The notes: generated by a model not told the origin, from the sequence alone. A stretch of 64,000 nucleotides of DNA from Peromyscus leucopus (GCF_004664715.2 NC_051075.1:38215958-38279957), one strand, 5' to 3'. Counted from the stretch's first letter, positions 21,829 to 34,234 are shown. Program-made: numbers and translations.

Positions 21829-22382
21829 TCTCTTTACTTTTTGAGGAATTTCTACATGTTGTGGAAAAGTAGTTTATGCATCATAATATGATTCACTCAT
21901 TTCGGTTGTACACGACCATAACAAAGCTGAAATTGTTTCCTGAGTTAGTTCAAGGTCTGTTGACATACATGGCTCTGTTTGTTATTTTACTAAATGGCCT
22001 TTGAGACTGTTTTCCCTCGTTTGTCATTCTTGTTAGCTGCAATGATTAATTGAGCACTCACTTTGCAATATGTCAAGGATGGCAAGTGCTATTTAGGGAG
22101 TTATAGTTACAGCCCTTCCATCTTCTATGCTATACTTAGAACAAAACTTGACATGTAATCTATTAAAAATTCATAAATGAACAAGTACACAGAAAAATCA
22201 CTGGGTGTAAATAATTATAACGTCTATGAAGGAAATGAGTGTGAAATGAGAGGGGGATAGGAGGAACCCACTCAATTATAGTGGTCTGGGAAGAATTACC
22301 CAAGGGTAATTTACATGGAACCAGTTGTTCCAATAAAGTAGATTGGTAAGAGTAAGTTTTGGAGGGTTTTGTGTGTGTGTGT
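21829..22382. other. Unassigned non-coding DNA
   Basis: AT-rich, with no gene or repeat family recognised. Confidence 0.4.
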
Positions 22383-22530
22383 TTTTCAAGACAAAGTTTC
22401 TCTTTGTAACAGCCGTGGCTGTCCTGGACCTTACTCTGTAAGACCAAGCTGGCCTTGAACTCACAGAGATTCACCTGCCTCAGCCTCCTGAGTGCTGGGG
22501 ATCAAAGGTGTGCACCACCACCGTCCAGTT
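22383..22530 (-). repeat. B1 SINE
   Basis: Reverse B1: 'caagacaaagtttctctttg', 'gaccaagctggccttgaact', 'cctcctgagtgctggggatc' and 'caccaccaccgtccag'. Moderately diverged. Confidence 0.88.
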
Positions 22531-23715
22531 TCATGGGTGAATCTTTTTACTTCCTATTTTGGCAGTATTTCAGAGCTGATGTGAAATCTAGTAGGCAGAC
22601 AGTTTTCCCTTCCATTTTTGCATGGAGTCGTAGGTAGCTCTGGACAGGATGGTCGTTCTGTGGAACGAGTGGATGTTAACACGTAACACAAGCACTTCCT
22701 TCTGGGATCCCAGCAAACTCACACTTCACTGGTCTTTTAGAGTTGGGCACAGCCCCATGATTTACCTCAGCCGAGGAGATGTGGGCAGAAAAGATATGCG
22801 CCATTTTTTGGAAGACGGTTTACGAGCCAGCTAGTACACAGTTCCCACGGTTCCCTCTCCTCCAGTGTGCACATCCCAGGAGGTCAGGATGAGATGACAT
22901 CTTTGTCAGTCTGTCCCTGAGAACGTGGCCAGCAGAACTGTCTGCCGACCTGCTTTGAAAGAGCTGAGGACTGTGTTTCGCAAGGCTGGAGCTCTGGAAT
23001 TGTTGTTCTCCTTTCTGATGTAACACACGAGTCTCGGGATGGAGTCACCTACAAGATGAAGATGAGCAGTCTGTTTTGTGGACCACCTCCTTCCCACACC
23101 CTCATAAGTGTCCAGTCTTCCAGTCCCCACAGGCCATTTCCTTAGCAGCAGTAAATGGCTGTGGTAGGGTGACGGAGCCCTGAACCACAGCCCTCTGAGC
23201 CGGCAAGGTCCCCACCATGGAGGAGGCTTCACTCAGCTCAGGTGTAGCATCTCTCACGTGTGGACTTTGAGACGAGCCCTTTTGTGTGGAGTGTTACCAG
23301 GCTCAGCAGCCTTTGCCAGGTGGAGGAGCTGAGCTCCTGAGACTGCTCACCTCTCTCCTCTACTTCACTCCATAACAGACAATCCTCCAGGTTGTTAAAC
23401 TCCTATCTCAGACTCTTCCAGGCCAACTCTCCTCTTGTGTGTCTCTGAACGTGTGATGGCTCTGAGGTTGGCCTTCCCCATCTCACTGGACCAAGCAGGA
23501 TTCTGGGTACACTGCCTTTACTGCCTCACATCCAATTCACTCATTTGTTTATCTTATGATTTTTGTTCTCTCGTCATTCTTGCAGACAGTTCTCAAGGGT
23601 TTAGTAATAAGGTTACATGCATCTGGACACTTGGCCTGTTCTTCTGTATAAATATATATATAACACACTCCTGAGACTTGATATCAGAACATTTTTTTTA
23701 AAAAAATTAGATATG
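22531..23715. other. Unassigned non-coding DNA
   Basis: I recognise no repeat. Frames at 22906-23232 (minus) and 23435-23674 (plus) have no family match or splice-site context. Confidence 0.4.
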
Positions 23716-24003
23716 GGCTGGAAAGATAGCTCAGTCATAAATTTCTTCCCTTGCAATCATGAGGACCTGAGTTCAGTTCCCCAAAACCACGCAAAAACAA
23801 AGCCAAGTGTGGTGGCACAGGCTTGCTCGTGATACCAGCACTCCCTGGGACCAGCTGGCCAACCAGCTGGGCAGCTTGGTGACTTCCAGGTGAGTGAGTG
23901 ATCATACTTCAAAAAACAGTGGACAGCACCTCAGGAATGACACCAAGATAGTCTTCTGGCCTCCATGTGTACATCTGCATGCACATGCACCCCCAGCCAC
24001 AGG

Positions 24004-24005
<2 letters not shown>
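23716..24005 (+). repeat. B4 SINE
   Basis: tRNA-like head 'tgggctggaaagatagctca' and 'gaggacctgagttcagttcc', then a B1-like middle ('agccaagtgtggtggcacag', 'ccagcactccctgggacc'), then 'aatgacaccaagatagtctt' and a CA-rich tail. This is the plus-strand order of B4. Confidence 0.8.
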
Positions 24006-24052
<47 letters not shown>

Positions 24053-24066
24053 GCGCACACACACGA
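24006..24066. repeat. (CA)n microsatellite from the B4 tail
   Basis: About 60 bp of AC dinucleotides with a few GC steps, continuous with the SINE tail. Alternating purine-pyrimidine throughout. Confidence 0.95.
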
Positions 24067-24863
24067 GCACAGGGGCACAGTGTAAAATATGTAATTTCTC
24101 AGTAGCAAGTGCTTAAATATCCTTGGAAAAGAGTTTGTATCGGCATTGTTATGTATATATGGATAAGTTCTATGTCACATGATTTAGACAACTAAAAATT
24201 GGGAGTAGTTAAGTTCAAACGATAGAGTACCTCATTTTTTAAAATAAGATGAGTAGTCTATAGTAACTTTGGAGGAAAAGATGGCTGTGTTCCCTTTCTC
24301 ATATTCTGGTATATGAAAGATAAAGAGCTAAGCAGCTCAAAAGAAATACAAAGACAGGCTGTCTCTGACATTGGGGGGCAGATGAGCCTCCCAGGTCCAC
24401 ATGTGGACTGAGATTAACTAAGCATGTAGCAAGGCTGTGTTCCTGACGTTCTGCAAGACACCTTAAAAGCAGGTGCACACAGTGGAAAGATCTGCATAAG
24501 TCATGCCCTGGGTCTGTATTACTGGAGAAGAGGAACTCTTGGGTCCCTGGAGCTGGAGTAAACAGGCAGTTCTAAGTGATCCAATGTGGGTACTGGGAAC
24601 TGAACTTTTGGTCCTCAGCAAGAGCAGTATGTGCTCTTACCTGCTAAGCCGTCTCTCCAGGGAAGGAGAGGAGACCTTGAGACTGGAGATGGCCTGGAAT
24701 CACAGGACATGCACCAGACTTTGCCTCTGTTTGGAGACCCAAATACACTGTGGGGAATGACCTCTCCTTCAAAGCTATCTGACTTGGGGTACACCCTCCT
24801 CTTTGGGCAGCACTATAGCACCCCACCATCACACCCTTCCCCTGGTTTCATCATCTAGAACAG

Positions 24864-25075
24864 TGGTTCTCAACCTTCTTAATGCTGCAGTTCCTCGTGG
24901 TGTGGTGACCCCCACCATAAAATTATTTTGTTGTTACTTTATAACTGTAATTTTGCTACTGTTATGAACCGTACTGTAAATATCTGTGTTTTCCGATGAT
25001 TTTAGATGATCCCTGGGAAAGGGTCATTCGACTCCCCCTCCATGAGATCACAACCCACAGGTTGAGAACCACTAG
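24864..25075 (-). mobile_element. URR1 hAT-type nonautonomous DNA transposon
   Basis: Both ends carry the same inverted repeat: 'cagtggttctcaacct' at left and 'aggttgagaaccact' at right. The interior has 'gtggtgacccccaccataaa', 'acagtagcaaaatt'-type sequence in reverse and 'gatcacaacccacaggttga'. This is the rodent hAT-Charlie MITE I know as URR1; a second copy in the other orientation lies at 37133. Confidence 0.85.
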
Positions 25076-25132
25076 AGTTTTCTAAAGAGGAATTTCAGCT
25101 TCCCCTTCTTCCAGGAGTACAAGTTGTTTTTG

Positions 25133-25134
<2 letters not shown>

Positions 25135-25168
<34 letters not shown>
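25135..25168. repeat. (TG)n microsatellite
   Basis: About 17 GT units, with GTTGTGTT edges. Confidence 0.95.
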
Positions 25169-25171
<3 letters not shown>

Positions 25172-25850
25172 GTGTTGTGTTGCTCTTTAGCAACAACTAA
25201 GTAAGCTTATAATAAAGAGAAAGTGTCTCCTTGATCCAGAAAGAAGTGTGTGAAGAAAGACAGCCGTGATTGCACTTCCAGCCTCTCTGAGCCGTTAATA
25301 GCTGTAGGTGTCCCTAGAACACTCCCATATCTGTGCTCTGGTCCCTCCTGGGAGAACGAAAGGTCAGCACTCTCTGTGAACATGTGGCACATTGCAGTTT
25401 GGCAGGACAAGTTTTTAAAGGGAGTCAGGCCCCTGTCGCTTAAGCACTGGGGCGCTTTTCTTTCCGAGGATCCTCCCTTTGCCCTCACTGGAGGTGACTT
25501 GAGGTGAGCTGGATGCTCCTGTCTGATCTTCTTCTAGGCCCCGGTATTGATCCCTCTCTAATTATGGCAGCCCATCACATATCCATGGACCCTCCTCCTC
25601 TCAGCTCTCTACCATCACCAGGATCCTGACCCTCAGCTCATGGGCTGGAACCCCTGCGGAGTCTCAGGATTAACTCTACACACCAGAATTCTCTGTTTCT
25701 GTCAGATCTCTGTGACCTGTGTGTTCACATATCTTTCATCCCTCTTTTTGGCCAGTCTGTCGAATGTTCTGTTTCCCCATTCCTTCCATGCAGGTGATTT
25801 TTTTTTCCGAGTTCATGCCTTGTGCTCCCAGCTTCCCAGATATCACCTTG
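25169..25850. other. Unassigned non-coding DNA
   Basis: No gene or repeat recognised before the minisatellite. Confidence 0.4.
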
Positions 25851-26070
25851 CTATCTCCTGGTACCCACTGGCCCTCATCACTATCTCCTGGTACCCACTG
25901 GCCCTCATCAATATCTCCTGGTACCCACTGGCCCTCATCAATATCTCCTGGTACCCACTGGCCCCTCATCTATATCTCCTGGTACCCACTGGCCCTCATC
26001 ACTATCTCCTGGTACCCACTGGTCCTCATCAATATCTCCTGGTACCCACTGGCCCTCGTCAATATCTCCT
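25851..26070. repeat. 30-bp minisatellite, seven units plus a partial
   Basis: The unit reads '(c/a)tatctcctggtaccc' then 'actggccctcatca'. Units start at 25851, 25881, 25911, 25941, 25972, 26002 and 26032, followed by a 9-bp partial. Unit four is 31 bp (an extra C). Units differ by only one or two bases, so the array is recent. Because 30 is divisible by three, long open frames appear on both strands; they are a by-product. Confidence 0.97.
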
Positions 26071-26112
26071 CTTTCAGATCGCAGGCCTTTGCCATTATCT
26101 TCACCACATAGA

Positions 26113-26490
26113 TGCAGAAGTGGTGTCAGATTTTCTTTTCCACCACCAGCCCCAAATAATGACACCAAAACTTATTATTAATTACAAAAGCTTGACCATT
26201 AGCTTAGGCTTGTTTCCATCTAGCTCTTATAACTTAATTAACCCATATTTTTTAAAACTACATTCTACCACCTGGCTCTTTACCTTTCCTCCGTATGGCA
26301 CATCCAACTAGCTCTAGTCTGCTGGTGAAAGCTGTGCACCTAGATTCCTCCTCCCAGTTCCAATCTCTGCCTAGAAGTCCCGCCTATCCTCTCCTGCCTA
26401 GCTACTGGCTGGTCAGCTTTTCATTAAACCAATCAGAAGGCGCCTTAGGCAGAGACACATCTTTGCAGTGTAAACAAATTTTCCACAACA
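26113..26490 (-). mobile_element. ERV LTR, minus orientation (related to the 18-20 kb LTRs)
   Basis: The complement starts 'tgttgtggaaaatttg' and ends 'ccacttctgca'. It shares with the 19711 LTR the block order 'gattggtttaatgaaaagct', 'tgggttaattaagttataag' and a 'taattaataataag' region. No internal ERV sequence lies on either side, so it looks like a solo LTR. 'cacata' occurs at both edges (26105-26110 and 26489-26494), which may be the duplication if the true ends are shifted by two bases. Confidence 0.68.
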
Positions 26491-29400
26491 CATAACTGAT
26501 ACATAACCACTAATGGAGGTAAATTACATGAGTCGGTAAAGGCATGCCCGGCACTGCGAAATATGAAATTAAACAATTAAAAATCCAGAGTTTAGAATCC
26601 CTGTAGCCCCTCTGCCAGTGAAGGCTCACCTACTGAGAACATCTGTCACCTTTCTCTTGGGACCCTGCACCAGCAATGAAGACCTTGGCTGTGAGGCCAG
26701 TTTCAAGGATGAAGTTTGATTCTAGTTTGATGCTCTCTTGTTTTGCTCTACTGTCTTTAGCTTAGAGCTAACAGCAAAATTCGAGAGACCAGTAAGACAG
26801 TAACAAGACGGGATCTAGACAATTGGATCTGGGTTGTACTCAGCCCACTGAAGTCGGAATAATTATCATTTGTTCTCTTCTTCTTCTCTTCTCTTCTCGG
26901 ATACTAAGGCCTAAGTTCCTACTCAAATTAGAAAACTTGTCATTTTTTAGGAAGGTCAAAACAGTTGCTTTGTGAGACCTGGCTGGTATGTATCTTTTTT
27001 CCTTGAGGCTGAGACTCATTTAATAGCAATGTTTATAAGCAGGATGGAGAACAAGTTTATCTCATGAGCTGGATCTAGTTTGTTTTCCAAGGATCCCTAA
27101 CATTGTAGCCAAGTGTCCTGATTTGTGAGCAATGCAAAGGATGCAGGCAGATAGAGTGGAGCACGCATGCTCTTTGATTTGGTCAGGCTACGGTTATCAG
27201 ACTCGTTGCTAATCACTGGGGAAAACAGGTTCACAGAAGAAAGGAACAATTTGGCTCCATGTATCTAAGAGTTGTGTGAAGAAGAAAGAGATTAATTATG
27301 AAGATATGACTAATCTTATGATAGGGTAAATGCTAAATGCTCTGGGAATATATCATGAAACACAACCCCATGAAGTGGTATTTTATCTCCATTTTAATGT
27401 ATGCAAAAAAACTTAGAAATCTACTTTGTCTAGAATCCCAGGCTGGCAGAAGAGCAAAAGTTGCAGAATTAGAATTCTTCCCTGAGATAGTCTCACTTTT
27501 TCGGATCTCCTGAGTCTGTGTTGTTAATTGATTCAGAGGTTAGCATAAACCAGCAACAATGTATACAATTTAGTGTGTGCTAACTTACAGGAGGTGAGGC
27601 TGAGCCTCTGACCTTGGCCATGCATCAGGATCACTTGGGGAGCCAAGGTAACATGTGCCCAACTGTATTTCAGAACTGCTATGAAGAAATGATCTTGAAC
27701 TTCCACTGTAAACCTCTCCTAGTTCCAAATTTGAGTGTCTGTCTACCGCATCCGTTTATCTCAGTATGGCCATTCTATGTTGGAGATAAAGGGCTGGTAA
27801 CTTGGTTAGCAGCTCTCGAGTTTGTACGTTCTCTGCCTGACAGGACTGTAGCGAAGATCCCTACCTTGATTAGTGAAGTGGCGAATGCCTGAGAGACGCA
27901 GTCTGAGGGAGGAGATGCTCACTCGGCTTACACTTTCGGAGACCGTGTACAGAGTCTGTCATGGGAGCAGTGAGGCTTGGGAACGGAAGTGGCTTGGTCA
28001 GTGGCAGGGGGGACTTGCAGTGATGGCTTCTCGGGAAGCAGAGTGATCTAGACAGGGACTTGGGGTGCTCTGTGGACCTCAGACGCCTACCCCTAGTAAT
28101 CCAGGTCTGTCAGCAAAGGCCTCTAGCTGGAACCCTAGGGTTCCTACAGCCTTTGTCTTTGCAAAACAACATCACCACCAATTGGGGACCAAGTGTCCAA
28201 ACACCACAGCCTGTGGAGAACATTCCACATCCAAACCACAAACACTTCATCTAAAAGGCGGGGCCCTGGGCCTCCAGTCTCTGTCTGTTGTAATAAGATA
28301 AAGTATGTGGGAATTGTGGACAGTGCTGGGGATATAAGTAATTGGTGGCTACAGATTCCGTGATAACTCTGTCACTAAGAGGTGGGATTTTATTCTCTTT
28401 CTCATAGATCTGTGGAGCCTGATGGTATTCGGCCAGTGGAGAACTGTCAGATGCAGCCATGGGATCACAGGGCTCCCTTAAAAGGAAGGGCAGTTTTCAC
28501 TAAGTTTCTAGGGCCTTGGACTACACCAATAGGGAGTCTGGCCCGGGGGAAGACAATGGAGATATTCTGATACTACGTGGGCAGGAGGGAATGGCGAGAA
28601 CCTCAACATGGGTTCTGTCAAGGCACAGGGCAGGGACCCTCCCGCCCACCACCGGAGTGATCATAATTGAGAAGAGTCACCTCGCTCAAATTCCTGCCCC
28701 TCAAAATTGTGAGGTCCACAAGTGGCACGGTTAGCTATTAGTTCCCAAGTAACATTTTCATGCGGTGAAAGACATCTCCGGTGTGCAGAGGAAGTCGCTC
28801 AGCCTCCCATTTCACATTCAGTAGTTTTGTGGATTTTTGATGAGATCCAGTACTGACTGGAGCCTCAGGATGCTTTGCCTTTAGGCCTAGATCTGACAAC
28901 AGTATCTCAATGACCTTGAGCAAGCATGACCTCTTTTCCTAGTCTTATTTTTGACATTTGCAAAATGAGAATGTTATACTAAACCCTTGGGTTTCCTTTT
29001 GCCCGTGGGATTTTGTGACCGTCAGCATGATGGTATGCTCAATAGTAACTCCTGATGAGGAAGGCTATTTTTCACAGGAAACACGGAACACATCCATCTC
29101 CTCTTGGCTATCACTGCCTTGGTTCAGATTCAGACCCCACACCCAAGAGTGTACAGCTTTGTGTGACAGTCCCAGGCACCTCTCTTCCTGGGTGGGGATG
29201 CCCACTGCGAATGCCCACAGCTCAAGGAGAAAGAAAAGAGAGATTAAAGTTTCCATGAAACTCTTGTGTTGCCTGAGTTCAGGGCCTTGGGTTCTTCTGG
29301 TGGACTGAGAGATTAATGAAATTCATCATGTGTAAGTTTGAATTTGCAGCTCAGTAACAAATCCCTCCGTGAGACGTTCAGAACGGATCCATTTGGCCTT

Positions 29401-30067
29401 AGTGACATGTCAAAGGCAGAAAGAACGCGTTCTTTGTGTGGAAAGCTGAGATCGGCACTGTCCCAGGACTGTAAATATAGCTACGCACTTCCTGAAGCTG
29501 CAGTTAGTCCCCAGTGACCTTTCCCAAAGTATTCTTTTTCTGGTTTCCATTAATAGCATGGGCCCTAACTCACGGCTGTTGCCAATGCACATTACAGTGC
29601 CTTGGAAGCTGGGCCGAGGCAGCTCAGTGTGATGTGGAATTGTTTGTTCAAGCCTTTAGCTTTACTTGAGACATATCCTTGTGCAGAAGTTCAAAGTCAG
29701 GCTCCTAACGTGCCATGGAGAACCATCAGAGGAACAGTCTCATCCAGCTCCCTCCCCCGATACATGAAACCAAAAGAACTCCCCAGGAAGAACTTGTCTC
29801 TAATCTTCCCCTCAATACAAGAAGCGGTGATACAAAACATGACCCGCATGGGGTTCCCTACCCTTGGGTGGCAGCTGGTAGAATGCAACCCTGCCATCCA
29901 TCAAGGAATCTTTTATTCCCAGCTGCTCGAGCCAAGCCACAGGGCTTGCAGGAATGCTTGGGACGTTGCTTCCTGTGGATTGAGGACACAAAGACTCTGT
30001 GGTGTGGCTCTGAAGTATGAGCTGCTCTAGAGCAAAGAAAGAAGCATTTATTGGGCTAGCATTCCTA

Positions 30068-30070
<3 letters not shown>
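26491..30070. other. Mostly unassigned DNA with two MIR fossils
   Basis: A minus-strand MIR lies at about 27365-27480 ('gtggtattttatctccattt', then a worn 'gaggaaactgag' region) and a plus-strand MIR at about 28895-28985 ('tcaatgaccttgagcaagca', 'catttgcaaaatgagaatg'). No SINE younger than MIR is seen over 3.5 kb. Several short overlapping open frames (28958-29308, 29602-30030) lack any recognisable domain. Confidence 0.45.

Positions 30071-30121
<51 letters not shown>
30071..30121. repeat. (TG)n microsatellite
   Basis: About 25 uninterrupted GT units. Confidence 0.97.
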
Positions 30122-30124
<3 letters not shown>

Positions 30125-31650
30125 AAGCCAGCACACTGTATGTTTATGAGGGTACATACATGCTGGCTGGCCTCAGTCTCTAAGTATTCTTTGAAATGGC
30201 CTTTTTTTTTTTTTGAGACAATAGTTACTGTTTTCATTTTCAACATCTAATCCAGAAGAGTGTCAGAAAGGCTCATTGGGCACTGTGCCATCATACCTGT
30301 GGTTGGCCAAGCTCAGTGAGAAAAGTTTAGAATTCAAGAAGGAGCCTGTGTGTTTCTTATTAATGGTTAAGCCATTGTCCCTGATAAGAGATTTTCAAAG
30401 TTTGCAAATAGGAAACGGGACACTCCAGCTGGGACGCTTTCCAAAGCAGATTCCTTTTCCACTTAGTGTTGAGCAATTTCGGCATGCCAGGGGCTCTAAC
30501 AGAAGTTGTTTTCCATGAAACATTCATCGTCGATTTTCAATTTATTTTCTCTCTCTACAAAAGGAAAAGTCCCCCATAGTATCACACGTCATAGACAGAA
30601 GGAGGTTTGAAAGGTTTCTGTTTCCTCTGAAGTCAGAGACACCCCCATATACCCAGAAGGTCCATTGCATGATGATGGGTCTCTTTCCAACCCATCTTTC
30701 AAAGAAAAATGAACTTGAGTTTGTGGTTCATGGTCCACAGCTGAAACACCATGGGCTTAGGTGAAACACAACTGATAATATAAAGAGGACGTTGAGTCTC
30801 AGCTGATGCCAGCAAAAGCCGTGATTAGCCGCGGCCTCTTTCTGTTACCACATGGCGGATGGATCCATGAACATTTCAGAGCAAGGGGGGATCTTAAGAA
30901 TCTATCAACTTCTTTTCATCCCATGTAAGTAACAAATGCAGGTCACACGTAAACAGAATGGGCTTTTTGTGTCAAGCTAGAGTTCTCAGTGAGGTCACTC
31001 GGTGGTGAGGAAGTGTGACTTAAAAATGCCAGCTGATGAGGATGTCCCCGAGCTGTGCCATCTAAATAGGGCACACAATACATTACTTCCCTTCTAGCCC
31101 TGGAGAATATAAGCAAAGGAAGGTATTTCATTACTTAACTAATGGTACTAAAACAATCAACCAAACAATAGCCTTTTTTAATTGAGGGAACTGAAAGAAA
31201 ATAAAATGTGACAGAAAATACTGAAATATATATAATTCATAATTATATATAATATTTATATAATTATATATAATAAATTATATATTATGTAATAAATATA
31301 TTATTAAATATATTATATATGTTCATAAGCTATATACATACAATAATATAAATAAAATATATTGTGTATAATATATATAAATCATGTATATATTGTATAT
31401 ATGCCCCATTGTTGTTCAAATCACTCAGTTCTTACTGCTCTATTATGAAAAGAGAAATCTACATGGAAACAAAAAGGGGCAGAAAGAGGAGCCTCAGTGG
31501 TCCCAGTCCAGCTCCTCTCTGACCTGACCACATTGCCATAGATGATGCCCAACACGAGGGTCCCTGCAGTACTTACAATTTACAGGATTGATTTTCTCCT
31601 GCTGAATGCTATTAAATGTGATCCATTCAAACAAAACTCCATCTCCCTTT
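30122..31650. other. Unassigned DNA with a 230-bp A/T-only-like patch
   Basis: 31170-31403 is almost purely A/T with many overlapping palindromes ('aattatatataatattt', 'ataaatatattattaaat'), able to extrude cruciforms. The rest is unassigned. Confidence 0.5.
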
Positions 31651-31793
31651 TGCAAACAGAGGCATAGAGGAATTCACAATTGGGGACACTAAATCACCAG
31701 GCATGAGGTCATTTGGCTGTGACCTTTGTCAAACGTTGAGTTGAATGACTTTTCCCAATATGAGAGATAAGGACTAAAGTCTAAAACCCAAAC
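31651..31793 (+). repeat. Inverted duplication, left arm
   Basis: Runs from 'tgcaaacagaggcatagagg' to 'ctaaaacccaaacc'. The complement of 32222-32366 matches it at roughly 90% by eye across about 140 bp with almost no gaps. Confidence 0.9.
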
Positions 31794-32221
31794 CTAAGGA
31801 CACTGAGGGCCTGCGTTAATGGTTAACATGATGATTTCTACATAACACACAGGCCTTACTCTTAGGCATTTGTAAAAAATGATTCTTATTGACACAGGAA
31901 ACCTTAAAATAACCGAGGCCTTCAATACTAAGGTCACAGAGCCTGCTCAAAACACCAGGAGAAGCTGCAGGATGGAGGTCTCAGAGAGCCTCCAAGATGG
32001 GTGGAAGTCTGTCTGCCCAGTGTTCTGGTTACATGGATAGGACCCGGGAGGCATTCAGGTCTGAGGCTTCTGTGTCTGCAACTCAGCTGAGTCCAAGCCC
32101 ATCCTGGAAGAAGATCTGAAAGTATTGAGATCCCACCAGTTGAGAATAAAACCACTATCACAATCTTAAGTCAAATCTGAAGCAAACTTCAATTAAATAC
32201 TGGCCGGGAGGATGGACTCCT

Positions 32222-32366
32222 GGATTTGGAATTTGGACCTTAGTCCTTATCTCTCACATTGGGAAAAGTCATTCAACTCAACGTTCAACAAAGGTCAAGG
32301 TCAAATGACCTCATGCCTGGTGACTTAGTGTCCCTAATTGTTAATTCCTCTTCGCCTCTGTTTGCA
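32222..32366 (-). repeat. Inverted duplication, right arm
   Basis: Complement reads 'tgcaaacagaggcgaagagg' through 'ccaggcatgaggtcattt' to 'ggtccaaattccaaatcc'. The 428-bp spacer between the arms is unassigned. Transcribed RNA from here could form a long imperfect hairpin. Confidence 0.9.
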
Positions 32367-32759
32367 GTGGTTCCTGGGTTCCCAGAAAATGGCCACGAGT
32401 CCGCAGAGGCTTAAAAAGGCAAAACCCATAATTCACCATATTACCCATGGGGTCCAATCAGAGGCAAGCATACACCCTGACGTATTTCCTGTCCACGTAC
32501 CTCCTGCCCTCACGTGACCAAGCACATCCGGTGCAGATGGGGCAAACAGACACAGGACAAACAGGAACTTATTCCCTGCAAACAGAGCTCTTGACCTGCA
32601 AGGTGATATTTTTCCTGGTTCGCTCTCAAAGTATCTGAGCCCTTTTGTTGCTGGATTCTGTGTTGATGGCTAGATGATTCACAAGGAATGCTATAAAAAT
32701 GAGCCTTAAACGGGGAAGCTGTCTACATTCCTAGTCTACATTCCTAGTCATAGGAATGC
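32367..32759. other. Possible LTR-like or unassigned DNA
   Basis: Contains 'ggttcccagaaaatggccac' and a CCAAT box ('gtccaatcagaggc') but no recognisable LTR ends. A direct repeat of 'ctacattcctagt' at about 32724-32750 is followed by a small perfect hairpin, 'cattccta' / 'taggaatg'. Confidence 0.35.
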
Positions 32760-33260
32760 GATACTGAGATAGCATTTCATATCTATTGTGTTAGCAAGCA
32801 AAAATTACCTTTATAACACATTCTGTTCGTGATACTGAGGATGAGTAGATGCTCATGTGCATTCCCTGTCGGAATTTAAACTGGTGGGATCTTGCTGCAG
32901 TGAAATACGTGCCTTGTAAAGTTGCAGAGAAACTTGCTGTTTGCCCAGCAACCCCATTTTAGAAATCTGATCCAGAAGACACCTCCAATGGCCAGAAAGT
33001 ACTTGTACACAAGGCTGTTTGTGGAAGCACTGCTTATAATTGCAAAATACGGCTAACGGTCTAGGTCTACATTCTACAAATAGAAGATGCCTGAGTTAGC
33101 TACGGCTCACCCATATATGGAATACTATGTAGCAAAAATCAAAAGCAGGGTGAAGAATGTCCATGAAGTGACAGGGACTGATTTTCCAGTGTATAATGTT
33201 CATGGAGAAAAAGAATGCAGAGAGTATGTCTAGTATGCTACCCTTTAGGCAAGACAACAG
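32760..33260 (+). mobile_element. L1 (LINE-1) 3' end, old
   Basis: Follows the sense strand of the ORF2 3' end: 'aatttaaactggtgggatct', 'ttgcccagcaaccccatttt', 'agtacttgtacacaaggctg', 'cttataattgcaaaatacgg' and 'ccatatatggaatactatgt'. Heavily mutated, L1M-like age, no open frame. Confidence 0.7.
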
Positions 33261-33444
33261 AGGCTGTTAAAGGCACGTGCACACATCAGTTCATTGGTGT
33301 GTATAATATACAAGGAGTAAACTTCCTAGTTACTCACAGGATGTATGAAAACAGAACAGGAAATGAGAACAGAATGCTAAAGAAAAGGTACAGGCAGCCC
33401 TTCTCTGATCATTGTACCACACCCGTCTGTTTGTTCAACCAGAT

Positions 33445-33905
33445 GAAGGCCTCACAAGATCGCCTTTCATCTTAAAACCCTCTAACCAAAAGCAACTTCG
33501 AGGAGGAAAGAGTTCATTTGAGCTTACACTTCCAGATCATAGTCCATCGCTGAGGGAAGTCAGGGCAGGAGGTCAAGACAGGAACCTGAAGACAGGGCTG
33601 CTTGCTGTTCTGAGACCCTCTGTCCAGGCTTCTCACTTACGACCAGGGGAGCACAAGAAGTATGGAGGATGCTGCTTGCTAGCTGAGTCACCCGGGCTCC
33701 TGCTTAGCCAGCTTCCTCAGACAGCCTAGGACTGCCTGTCCAGGGAATGGTAACCCCTGGAGTGGGCTGGTCCCTCCCACATCAGTTAGAGTCAAGACGC
33801 TCTCACAGACATGCCCACACACAGAGCAACCTGAGGAAAACAGTCATCAGCTGAGACTCTTTTTTTTTCTTCCAGGTGATTCTAGGCTGTGTCAAGTAGA
33901 CAGTT
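33445..33905 (-). repeat. R1 rodent medium-reiterated repeat
   Basis: Landmarks: 'aaccaaaagcaacttcgagg', 'gagcttacacttccagatca', 'gagggaagtcagggcaggag', 'ggagtgggctggtccctccc' and 'ctgtgtcaagtagacag'. Same order as the other R1 copies. The open frame at 33412-33729 is inside it and is not a gene. Confidence 0.65.
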
Positions 33906-34234
33906 GTTGCTAATAAGGATGCTCCTCCTTTCCATAATTACTTAACTTTAAATGCTGTGCTGGGAGAATTTGAAACAGGACATAATGGCAAGGACTAACT
34001 AATGGGACCTGGAAGTGTGTATGTACTAAAGGCCATTGCAAGAAGGTCTATGTACAATGGCTATCATGTCCCACAAATGTTGGTAAATGTATGTCTCAGG
34101 GAATTTGGTTTAGCAATTCTGAAATGGCTTTCTTGTGTGTCAGCTAGGACTGAAAAGATAAGTACAAACACTGACTAATGAAAGCTGTATTTCTCAAGCA
34201 CAAGAAAAAATTTACAAATAAAGAAGAGGAAGCA
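33906..34234. other. Unassigned non-coding DNA
   Basis: No gene or repeat seen. Confidence 0.4.

Noticed and set aside
25851..26070. Regular 30-bp repeats suggestive of a CRISPR array
   Set aside because: Units are directly adjacent without unique spacers and the host DNA is mammalian; this is a minisatellite.
25640..26311. 223-codon open frame (longest in the window) with repeated ISWYPLAL/YLLVPTGP blocks
   Set aside because: It is the translation of a 30-bp tandem repeat running into an antisense ERV LTR. Equivalent frames are open on the other strand, and no family, signal or splice context is visible.
29602..30030. 142-codon plus frame and overlapping 101-codon and 144-codon frames
   Set aside because: Three frames over the same DNA, one crossing a (TG)n repeat; no conserved motif or exon boundary.
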